64,000 bases of DNA from NCBI RefSeq assembly GCF_036997615.1, contig NZ_JAWLQA010000008.1. One strand, written 5' to 3'. This document shows, in pieces, positions 1-7,157 of this stretch. Below the pieces are notes generated by a model. The model had not been told where the DNA came from. It made no database searches and worked only from the letters and a program-made list of their open reading frames with translations. The position numbers were made by a program, and so were the translations under genes. Origin of the DNA: Brachyspira sp949287565. GTDB taxonomy: Bacteria > Spirochaetota > Brachyspiria > Brachyspirales > Brachyspiraceae. How positions within the stretch are numbered: position 1 is the first letter of the stretch; each line of letters opens with the position of its first letter.

Positions 1-235
1 CTGGAACTATTTTATTATCTCTATCTCTTACTGTTAATCCTTCAAATACATGAGATATATAAATTACACCGTATATTTGAGCATTCAAACTAGGGTCTAT
101 AGTTTTCGGTTCAACACTTAAATTTACGATTATTACTTGATCATTAGTATTTCCTTTTTTGGAGCAAGAAGCTGCGAATAAAAGCACAAGACAAATACCA
201 ATGAAAAAAGATATGAAAATCTTTCTACTTTTCAT
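1..235 (-). CDS. Oligopeptide ABC transporter substrate-binding lipoprotein, N-terminal part
   Basis: Only the first 78 codons are in the window; the gene continues past position 1. The reverse strand starts with ATG at 235 preceded by a GGAG ribosome site. The protein has a basic N-terminus, a hydrophobic stretch and a lipobox ending LFAASC with Cys24, so it should be a lipoprotein. The mature start contains VEPKTIDPSLNAQIYG and then ISHVFEGLTVRD, the usual opening of the family 5 (OppA/DppA-type) periplasmic binding proteins, which deliver peptides to an inner membrane permease. The family is normally 500-600 residues. No partner permease is visible. The substrate cannot be told from this fragment. 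Confidence 0.85.
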   Translation of the reverse strand, partial: MKSRKIFISFFIGICLVLLFAASCSKKGNTNDQVIIVNLSVEPKTIDPSLNAQIYGVIYISHVFEGLTVRDRDNKIVP

Positions 236-330
236 AATTGACTCCATTAAAATTAAACTTAGTAAATTAATTTTATATAATTTTACAAACTTAGTCAATC
301 AAAAAAAAATAGAAAAAATTCTTACTAAAA

Positions 331-437
331 TTAAATATTTTTTATTTGATTTATACATTTTCCTGTATTTTTAAACTCAAAAATATTATCAATAGAAATA
401 CTTACCATATTAAGTAATGCCTCATCTGTATAAAATG
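331..437 (-). pseudogene. Out-of-frame C-terminal remnant of the D-2-hydroxyacid dehydrogenase
   Basis: Read one frame away from the upstream gene, this stretch encodes FYTDEALLNMVSISIDNIF and ends with a TAA at 331-333. That is the usual C-terminal helix of D-lactate dehydrogenase-like proteins, where PH-N-A-FYTDEAL is common. The junction reads CCGCATTTTAT; the expected Pro-His-Asn-Ala-Phe-Tyr coding would be seven bases longer and would hold two GCAT words, so a deletion between short direct repeats is a simple explanation. An assembly error is also possible. Confidence 0.7.
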
Positions 438-1319
438 CGGAGTTATTATAACATTATCCATTTTGAATAATTCCTCAATAATTTCATCTTTTAAAACTAT
501 ATCTTTTATATCTTTATTAACATATTCTATCTCATTAGAATATACGTCTAAAGCAGCCCCGCCTATATGTCCGCTTTTTAAACCATCAAGCAAATCTTTA
601 TTATTAACTATTCCTCCCCTGCTCACATTAATAATATATACACCTTTTTTCATTTTATTTATAGAATCTTTGCAAATCATATTTTCAGTTTCTTTACTAT
701 ATGGTATATGATATATTATAACATCACTATTTTTATATAATTCATCTAAACTAATATACTTTGCATATTGTTTTATTTCTTCTTTTTCCGTTCTTGAATA
801 TACAAATATATTTTTAGGCGAAAATCCTTTAAGATGTTTTACAGTTAAAGAACCTATTCTGCCTGTACCTATAACTCCAATATTTAAATTTCTAATCTCT
901 TTTGCAACAAGCCCCGTTCTTATATAATTTCTATTGTAGCCATTTATAAGTAAATTATTATAATTCTTAATAAGAGATAACAAAGAAATAACAGTAAACT
1001 CGCTCACGGAATTAGGAAAGTATGAAGGTACATTTGCTATTTTTATTCCTATTTTGTTTGCATAATCAATATCTATATTATCATAGCCAACTGATCTGGT
1101 ACTCATATATTTCACGCCGTATTCTTTTAATTTATCAAGAACTTTATCAGTAATAGCATCTCTTGCATTGAAAACTACAGAATCAAAACCTTCTGCATCT
1201 TTGACATTATCAATATTTAAATGATGTTTATACAATGTAAATTTTGTATTATATTTTTTCTCCATTAATTTAAAAAATTCTGCTTCATCATCTAAAAATG
1301 AATATACAGCTATACTCAT
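402..1319 (-). CDS. D-2-hydroxyacid dehydrogenase (D-lactate type), 3' end frameshifted
   Basis: A 305-residue open frame beginning MSIAVYSFLDDE at 1319, with an AAAGGA ribosome site; an upstream in-frame ATG at 1385 has no such site and would add an unrelated hydrophobic leader. It matches NAD-dependent D-isomer 2-hydroxyacid dehydrogenases: STRSVGYDNIDI, the nucleotide-binding GVIGTGRIGS, INVSRGGIVN with the substrate-binding Arg, and the catalytic His in VIITPH. Such enzymes interconvert pyruvate (or another 2-oxoacid) and the D-hydroxyacid in the cytoplasm. After ITPH the frame ends in FIQMRHYLIW, unlike the family, while the expected FYTDEALLNMV continues in the next frame (positions 331-437). 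The catalytic core is complete but the last helix is lost, so activity is uncertain. Confidence 0.85.
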   Translation of the reverse strand: MSIAVYSFLDDEAEFFKLMEKKYNTKFTLYKHHLNIDNVKDAEGFDSVVFNARDAITDKVLDKLKEYGVKYMSTRSVGYDNIDIDYANKIGIKIANVPSYFPNSVSEFTVISLLSLIKNYNNLLINGYNRNYIRTGLVAKEIRNLNIGVIGTGRIGSLTVKHLKGFSPKNIFVYSRTEKEEIKQYAKYISLDELYKNSDVIIYHIPYSKETENMICKDSINKMKKGVYIINVSRGGIVNNKDLLDGLKSGHIGGAALDVYSNEIEYVNKDIKDIVLKDEIIEELFKMDNVIITPHFIQMRHYLIW

Positions 1320-1418
1320 AATTATTTCCTTTAATATTAAAAAATAATAATTTAGTAAATATAGAAAACTTATAGAAAAAGCCAAAATTAATAATGTTAA
1401 TTAATAATTTATTATAAA

Positions 1419-2450
1419 TCAAGTTTGAAAGAAAAATACATATACTATAGCTATAAATACAAATATTATAATAGCACCGAGTCCAAACATAATCAATTTA
1501 AATGTATTAACTCTATCAAATATTCTTTCAAATATACTTTTATTTTCAGTATTATCATTAGTAGGTTCAACATATAAATCGTTTTCAGGATTAAATAATT
1601 TTAATTTAATAGGTTCAATTTCTTCTATTAAACAGCAATATCCATCTATTAATTTTAATAAAATCTTAATTGATTTTTCTTCTACTGTTTTTTCTAAAAC
1701 TTCAGCAGGAACTAAGTATTTAGAATATTTATATTTTTTTCCTTTAAGCTCAAGATATATTATATTTTCTTCTACTGTATTAGAATTAATAGTAACTATA
1801 ACCTTATCACCAGGAACTATATCATTTATAGATTTACCTGCTATAGGATCAACTACAAATGATGCACTAATGAGTTTATAAGTAGGATGCTGAACATCTT
1901 CAGATAATCCGTTTTCAGAATTAGTACCATCTCCAGTGTTTTGATATGCAGCATGCATAGAATCTGTAGCTTCCATTTCTTTATTAACATTTTCTATAGT
2001 CGTACGTACAGCATTAATATCTATAATACTGCTGTTTATATCAAATGTACCTATATGAAAATCCATAAATCTATTCATAGTACTTGCAAATATATCAATA
2101 ATGGAAATACTATTATTATTGCTTTGATATATTATAATATTATTTATATTTCTATCTTCATTAAATATATTTGAAATAAGTTCGTTAAATTTATCAAAAT
2201 ATTGATTTTTTTCATTGTTTAATTTATTGTAAATTTTTATATGTTTGTATAATTCCAATAAATCAGTGTAAGCATTTAAAAAAGTTAAAAGTTTTTTATC
2301 ATCTGATATAACAAATGCAATATCTATCAAACTGCTATTATATTTATCTATAAAGAAAAGAAGATATATATATTTGTTTAAATCAGTATATTCGGCTAAT
2401 ATTTTAATAGCTAATACTTCATCATTTGGACTTATTTTTTGCTGTGACAT
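1419..2450 (-). CDS. Hypothetical tail-anchored membrane protein
   Basis: 343 residues, starting MSQQKISPNDEVLAIKIL. I do not recognise the family. The first ~120 residues are mostly helical with many Asn and Ile; a loop around residues 165-185 is rich in Gly, Asn and Thr; a beta-rich stretch follows, containing VDPIAGKSINDIVPGDKVIVTI. One strongly hydrophobic segment near residues 318-340 ends three residues from the C-terminus, so the protein is probably anchored by its tail with the bulk in the cytoplasm. There is no signal peptide. It is divergent from the next gene and appears to be transcribed alone. Confidence 0.6.
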   Translation of the reverse strand: MSQQKISPNDEVLAIKILAEYTDLNKYIYLLFFIDKYNSSLIDIAFVISDDKKLLTFLNAYTDLLELYKHIKIYNKLNNEKNQYFDKFNELISNIFNEDRNINNIIIYQSNNNSISIIDIFASTMNRFMDFHIGTFDINSSIIDINAVRTTIENVNKEMEATDSMHAAYQNTGDGTNSENGLSEDVQHPTYKLISASFVVDPIAGKSINDIVPGDKVIVTINSNTVEENIIYLELKGKKYKYSKYLVPAEVLEKTVEEKSIKILLKLIDGYCCLIEEIEPIKLKLFNPENDLYVEPTNDNTENKSIFERIFDRVNTFKLIMFGLGAIIIFVFIAIVYVFFFQT

Positions 2451-2557
2451 AAATTTATACCTATCATCAAAAATTCTAGCCGTTATTATATCATAAGTAA
2501 TATAATAAACAATACCAAAACATCATCATATCAAAAAATAATTATTAAAATAAATAC

Positions 2558-2586
2558 TTGATTTTTTTATGTTTAATTATTATAAT
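2558..2586 (+). promoter_or_regulatory. Sigma-70 type promoter for the TPR gene
   Basis: A -35 box TTGATT (2558-2563) and a perfect -10 box TATAAT (2581-2586) are separated by 17 bases. Transcription would start near 2593, about 45 bases before the ATG at 2637. Confidence 0.55.
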
Positions 2587-2636
2587 TGCTTATTCTAAAT
2601 TAACAAATTTTATCAATAGATTTTAAGAGGATTTTT

Positions 2637-3329
2637 ATGTCTGAAAATACAAATAAATTGCAAAAAAATGCTGAATTAATATTCACATACATATATAACA
2701 ATAGAATAATATTTATATCAGGATTTGTTTTAATAGTAGTAATAATAGCTGGAATTCTGCTTTATAGAGCAAATATAGAAAGCCAAGATGCTGCTAGTAA
2801 TGTAGAATTTGAATCTGCATTAGCTTTATATAATGTATATCAAAATGCACAATTACCGCCGGAACAATTAAATGATCCAGCATTAATAATAGATATTACT
2901 TCAAGATTTCAAAAAGTATACGGTGCTGCTAAAGGCAATAATCTTAAATTGAGAAGTGCTTATGCATTAGGATGTGTTTATTATGATATAAATAATTATA
3001 AAGAAGCTGAAAAATATTATCAGGAAGTGGCAAATTCTAGAGGATTTTATTTACAGGAAACAGCAATGTATAATTTAGCTAATACACAAATAGGTTTAAG
3101 TAATTATACTCAGGCTGCATCTACTTTGGAAAACTTTATAAAAGCATACCCTAAAAGCTATTTGCTTCCTCAGGCAACTTTAACATTATCTGATGTTTAT
3201 CTAGCACAAAATGACAGAACAAAAGCATTAAATACATTAAAATCTTGGACAACTAAAAACACAAATAATGTTGAATATCTTTCTTTGTTTAGAGAAACTA
3301 TCTCATTAATAGAAAATAATGTTTACTAA
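2637..3329 (+). CDS. Membrane-anchored tetratricopeptide repeat protein
   Basis: 230 residues with an AGAGG ribosome site. A single hydrophobic segment at about residues 27-46 (IIFISGFVLIVVIIAGILL) without a cleavage site makes this a type II membrane protein with the repeats outside the cytoplasm. The rest is TPR-like: YALGCVYYDINNYKEAEKYY and YNLANTQIGLSNYTQAASTL are clear units. The layout (short N-terminus, one membrane helix, TPRs) resembles the YfgM/TPR_21 type of envelope proteins that help protein folding or assembly; that comparison is by architecture only. The helicase gene follows 42 bases downstream on the same strand, so the two are probably co-transcribed. Confidence 0.75.
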   Translation: MSENTNKLQKNAELIFTYIYNNRIIFISGFVLIVVIIAGILLYRANIESQDAASNVEFESALALYNVYQNAQLPPEQLNDPALIIDITSRFQKVYGAAKGNNLKLRSAYALGCVYYDINNYKEAEKYYQEVANSRGFYLQETAMYNLANTQIGLSNYTQAASTLENFIKAYPKSYLLPQATLTLSDVYLAQNDRTKALNTLKSWTTKNTNNVEYLSLFRETISLIENNVY

Positions 3330-3371
3330 TAAAATTATTCATTATTAAATATTGTAAGTAAGGAAAAAAAA

Positions 3372-5066
3372 TTGAATAAGAATGCTCCTCTCATAGTTCA
3401 GGGCGATGGTACTATTCTATTAGATGTAAGTACTAAACATTTCGAAGAAATTAGAAATTTCATGTTGGTATTTGCTGAATTAGTAAAAAGCCCAGAATAT
3501 ATACATACATATAGAATAACATTAGTGTCTTTGTGGAATGCTGCTAGTTTAAATTATACATCAGAGCAGATACTTAGTTTTTTGAAAAAGTATACATCTT
3601 ATGAAATTCCTAAAAATATAGTAAAGCAGATTGAAACTAGTATAGAAAAATACGGAAGAATAAAAATAATAAAAGAAGATGATAAATACTATCTTATAAG
3701 CGAAGACAAAAATATTATAGATGAAATTCTGCATTATAAATTGATGATTAAATATATAAAATCACAAATTAATCCAAACAAATTGGAAATAGATGCTACA
3801 TACAGAGGACATATAAAACTTGCACTTATAAATATAGGATACCCTGTTCAGGATTTAGCCGGATATAAAACAGGCGAAGAATATCATTTTCATATGAGAG
3901 ATAAATTAGCATCAAGCGGAGATGATTTTGCTTTAAGAGATTATCAAAAAAATTCTGTAGATGCTTTCTATGCTGATGGAAAACCTGAAGGAGGTGCAGG
4001 AGTTATAGCTCTTCCATGCGGTACTGGTAAAACTGTTGTAGGAATTGCAGCAATGCATAAAACTCAAACAAAAACTCTTATAATAGTTACAGGTGTTACA
4101 GCATGCCGTCAATGGAGAGATGAAATATTGGATAAAACAGATATTCCTCCTGAAGATATAGGCGAATACAATGGACTCAATAAAGAAATAAAGCCTATAA
4201 CAATAGCCACATACAAAATACTTACATATAGAAAAAATAAAGAATCTCCATTCGTGCATTTTGAATTATTCTTTCAACATAATTGGGGATTAATAATATA
4301 CGATGAAGTGCATTTGCTTCCCGCCCCTATAATAAAACTTACTAGCGAAATTCAAAGTATGAGAAGATTGGGGCTTACTGCTACTTTGGTAAGAGAAGAC
4401 GGACTTGAAAAAGATGTATTCTGTCTTATAGGGCCTAAAAAATTCGATATACCTTGGCGTGAATTGGAAGAAAAGAAATTTATAGCTGAAGCGTACTGTT
4501 ATGATATAAGAATACCATTAGATGATTCTCATAGATCTGATTATGTTGTATCCAGCGACAAAGTGAAATTTAGAATAGCAAGTGAAAATGTATTTAAATA
4601 TACAATAGTGAAAAAAATCATAGAAAAGCTTGAAGGTAAAAATATCCTTATAATAGGTCAGTATCTAGATCAATTAAATGAGATGAAAAAAAGAACAGGA
4701 TATACAATAATCACAGGAAAAACTCCTCAAAGCGAAAGAGATATCATATACAAAAAATTCAAAACTGGTGAAATAAAAATACTTATAGTAAGTAAAGTTG
4801 CCAACTTAGCTGTTGACTTGCCTGATGCTAATGTTTTAATACAGATTTCTGGAACTTTCGGTTCAAGACAAGAAGAAGCACAGAGATTAGGAAGGGTTCT
4901 TCGTCCTAAAAAAGGTGAAAATAAAAGTTACTTCTTTTCAATCATAACTACAGATACTAAAGAAGAAGATTTTGCTCATAAAAGACAATTATTTTTAACA
5001 GAACAAGGATATCATTACGAATTATTAGATAAAGATTCATTTGAAGAATTGGAATTTAATAATTAA
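3372..5066 (+). CDS. XPB-like DEAD/DEAH superfamily 2 helicase
   Basis: 564 residues from a TTG start at 3372, with TAAGGA eight bases before it; no ATG lies nearby in frame. The N-terminal ~180 residues are an accessory region. The helicase core follows with RDYQKNSVDAF (Q-like motif), ALPCGTGKTVVG (Walker A), IIYDEVHLLP (DEVH box), LGLTATLVREDG (motif III), and in the second RecA domain QRLGRVLRPK (motif VI). The DEVH box and TATLVRED are typical of the XPB/ERCC3/Rad25 family, 3'-5' DNA helicases; bacterial members of about this length occur in several phyla including spirochaetes, where their role (repair or transcription-linked) is poorly settled. A strong hairpin follows the stop. Confidence 0.9.
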   Translation: MNKNAPLIVQGDGTILLDVSTKHFEEIRNFMLVFAELVKSPEYIHTYRITLVSLWNAASLNYTSEQILSFLKKYTSYEIPKNIVKQIETSIEKYGRIKIIKEDDKYYLISEDKNIIDEILHYKLMIKYIKSQINPNKLEIDATYRGHIKLALINIGYPVQDLAGYKTGEEYHFHMRDKLASSGDDFALRDYQKNSVDAFYADGKPEGGAGVIALPCGTGKTVVGIAAMHKTQTKTLIIVTGVTACRQWRDEILDKTDIPPEDIGEYNGLNKEIKPITIATYKILTYRKNKESPFVHFELFFQHNWGLIIYDEVHLLPAPIIKLTSEIQSMRRLGLTATLVREDGLEKDVFCLIGPKKFDIPWRELEEKKFIAEAYCYDIRIPLDDSHRSDYVVSSDKVKFRIASENVFKYTIVKKIIEKLEGKNILIIGQYLDQLNEMKKRTGYTIITGKTPQSERDIIYKKFKTGEIKILIVSKVANLAVDLPDANVLIQISGTFGSRQEEAQRLGRVLRPKKGENKSYFFSIITTDTKEEDFAHKRQLFLTEQGYHYELLDKDSFEELEFNN

Positions 5067-5067
5067 A

Positions 5068-5116
5068 AAAGTTTAACGAATAGAAATAATATAAAATAAT
5101 ATATTCGTTAAACTTT
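5068..5116. terminator. Bidirectional terminator between converging genes
   Basis: AAAGTTTAACGAATA at 5068-5082 is exactly complementary to 5102-5116, giving a 15-bp stem. It sits between the helicase stop and the stop of the EIIB gene, with A/T runs on each side, so it can serve both strands. Confidence 0.7.
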
Positions 5117-5130
5117 ATAAATGATAATTA

Positions 5131-5388
5131 TTATAGAGTTGTTACTCCTAATTTTACCATTTCATCATAAACATTTTTAACATTTTTACCTAAAACTACT
5201 TGGTATTGTCCTGAATTATAGAAAACACCTGTTACACCTTCTATTTTTTCAACTTCGGCATCTTTAATTTGTTCTCTATTTTTTACAATGAATCTTAATC
5301 TTGTAGCACAAAAACTAAGAGATTCTATATTATCTTTTCCTACTTTTGATAATATATCTTCTGCTATTTTTTTATAATTTAGTTCCAT
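5131..5388 (-). CDS. Stand-alone PTS glucose-family EIIB domain
   Basis: 85 residues. The whole protein is one EIIB domain of the glucose/N-acetylglucosamine family: ESLSFCATRLRF holds the phosphorylated Cys27, and EGVTGVFYNSGQYQVVLG is the conserved second half. In the phosphotransferase system this domain passes phosphate from EIIA to the sugar bound by the EIIC membrane domain. Normally it is fused to EIIC; here no EIIC or EIIA gene is nearby, so it must work with a partner encoded elsewhere, or act as a regulator. An AGAGG ribosome site precedes the ATG. Confidence 0.85.
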   Translation of the reverse strand: MELNYKKIAEDILSKVGKDNIESLSFCATRLRFIVKNREQIKDAEVEKIEGVTGVFYNSGQYQVVLGKNVKNVYDEMVKLGVTTL

Positions 5389-5485
5389 ACAAAACCTCTG
5401 TATATTTTAATATATTTTAGTTCATTAATTATATATCCTTTTAATATATTTACAATCAATATATTAAAATTAGTTTATTAAAAAA

Positions 5486-5549
5486 TTAAGAAAATAAATC
5501 ATTTAATCTTAAATAAAAATTATAAACGAATCTTTTGAAATATAATGAA
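5486..5549 (-). pseudogene. Remnant of the DUF4132 protein C-terminus
   Basis: One frame away from the short gene, the DNA reads FKRFVYNFYLRLNDLFS and then TAA at 5486-5488. The full-length paralogues end SKRFVYSFLVFMIFDFRLTDLF. The remnant lies directly after the stop of the short gene, so about 470 codons between DFSSE and KRFVY were lost, plus a small second gap. Confidence 0.7.
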
Positions 5550-6713
5550 TTAAATCTCTGATGAAAAATCTTCTTCAAGTTTTTTTCTTAATCTTACAAT
5601 TCTTCTATTTTTATCTTTTGCAATAAGATCATATATTTCTTTGACATTATCTTTTGTTATAGTTATATAATCTTCTTTAGGATAAAATGCTTGCATATAT
5701 ATTTTAAGTCTTGTATGCAATTTATTTTCATCATCACAAATTAAAGTTATATCTTTTAATTTATCTAAATTCCAATGTTCTAAAGATTCATAATGATCAA
5801 ACTTTTCTGCATATTTAAACATAAACTCTATATTAGTTACTTTCTTTGTATTCCATTTATCAAGGGGCTGATTAAAACTTTCTGCTGAAAGAAACATACA
5901 GCTCATATAGTTTACATTAGATACATTCCAGCTATTTAAAGGCTGATCAAATTTTTTACAATCATCAAACATTCTACACATATTTTCAACATTAGAAGTA
6001 TCCCATTTATCTAAAGGCTGATTAAAATTCTCACAACCATTAAACAAATCTTCCATATTTCTTACATTGGATACGTCCCAGTCATTAAGAGGATGATTAA
6101 AAAATTTACAATAACTAAACATATTTGATAAATCTTCAACTTTACTAATATTCCAATTATTTAAAGGCTGATTAAAGTTTTTTGCCAGATTAAACATAAA
6201 TGACATATCTTCAACATTAGAAGTATACCATTTATCCAAAGGCTGATTAAAACTTTCTCCTAGCTTAAACATACCTCTCATATCTTTTACTTTAGATACA
6301 TTCCAATCATTTAAAGGCTGATTAAAGTTTTTTGCTAGATTAAACATAAATGACATATATTCAACATTAGAAGTGTCCCACTTATCTAAAGGCTGATCAA
6401 AATTAGAACAATAAGCGAACATATTATTCATACTTTTCACTTTGGATACATTCCAATTACTTAAATCATGATCAAAATCTATATTTGAGTATCTTACCAT
6501 TGCATTATATCCCATATAAGCAAACATCATATCCATATTAGTAACATTAGAAACGTCCCAATCTTCTATGCCTTCAAAATCTTTTCTTTTACTTTCATAA
6601 AAAAGTTTACTCATATCAGTTATAAGGATTGTATCAACACAATCAAGCTTTATACCGTCTTTAAATACTAATTCTTTTAATTCTTCTTTTGTAGCTGGTT
6701 TGTATTTTTTCAT
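5550..6713 (-). CDS. Short DUF285 (BspA-like) repeat protein, internally deleted paralogue
   Basis: 387 residues starting MKKYKPATKEELKELVF, with AAGGA before the ATG. Ten DUF285 repeats of about 25 residues (NQPLDKWDTSNVEYMSFMF and variants) fill residues ~35-300; DUF285 folds as a right-handed leucine-rich-like solenoid. It lacks a signal peptide. Four neighbours start the same way but are 795-864 residues and carry a C-terminal DUF4132 module. Here the frame stops right after DFSSEI, where the others read DFSSEL and continue. Just past the stop, in another frame, remnants of the far C-terminus of the long proteins can be read (5486-5549). It is therefore a deletion derivative; the repeat part may still be made. 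Confidence 0.8.
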   Translation of the reverse strand: MKKYKPATKEELKELVFKDGIKLDCVDTILITDMSKLFYESKRKDFEGIEDWDVSNVTNMDMMFAYMGYNAMVRYSNIDFDHDLSNWNVSKVKSMNNMFAYCSNFDQPLDKWDTSNVEYMSFMFNLAKNFNQPLNDWNVSKVKDMRGMFKLGESFNQPLDKWYTSNVEDMSFMFNLAKNFNQPLNNWNISKVEDLSNMFSYCKFFNHPLNDWDVSNVRNMEDLFNGCENFNQPLDKWDTSNVENMCRMFDDCKKFDQPLNSWNVSNVNYMSCMFLSAESFNQPLDKWNTKKVTNIEFMFKYAEKFDHYESLEHWNLDKLKDITLICDDENKLHTRLKIYMQAFYPKEDYITITKDNVKEIYDLIAKDKNRRIVRLRKKLEEDFSSEI

Positions 6714-6787
6714 AAATTAATCCTTATTTTAATTATGTACATTATATATACCTAAACAATTATATTTAGTCAATTTTAGTTCTTTCA

Positions 6788-7082
6788 ATTTTACTGTTTG
6801 TGGGGGCTAGCCCACATACCCCAGTTCTTTTACCGAGTAGGTACCTTTCGGTATTGGTATAAGGCGAAGCCCGCCTGCGGCGAGAACCAAAAAAACTGCA
6901 TTTTTAGTATAAATCTAGATTATACCTTACATTTAATACATATATTTCAAATATAAAGTTATAGCAATTGCGTTTTCGCGAAGCGTGCCTGTGGCAGCAA
7001 CTTTTTTGTGCGGCAAAAAAGTTGATAATAATTATATAATGTGCAGTAGTCGGCAAAATGAAATAGTTTCAGTATATATAAA
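6788..7082 (-). repeat. Dispersed modular repeat, copy R1
   Basis: This fills most of the 444-base gap between two DUF285 genes; I see no gene in it. Read on the minus strand it has the order shared by all copies: a hairpin AACTTTTTTG-CCGCA-CAAAAAAGTT, an AT-rich part containing GCAATTGCTATAACTTTA, the word AAAAATGCAGTT, and a GGTTCT...AAAGAACTGGGG part. Two GC-rich inserts are present, after the hairpin (GCAGGCACGCTTCGCGAA-like) and inside the GGTTCT part. The 3' flank ends in a TATATA box. Confidence 0.75.
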
Positions 7083-7157
7083 ATTAATTACATATTTTAT
7101 TATTCTTAAAAAGAGCAGATAACAAAAAATGATATCTACTCTATTATTCATATACAA

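Noticed and set aside
159..374. 71-codon plus-strand frame at the left end
   Set aside because: It is antisense to the lipoprotein start and to the dehydrogenase remnant, has low-complexity sequence and no ribosome site.
5800..6600. Regular ~75-base spaced AAAGGCTGATTAAA words that look like a CRISPR array
   Set aside because: They are codons of the NQPL motif of DUF285 repeats in a continuous reading frame; the spacing DNA is coding and not variable spacers.
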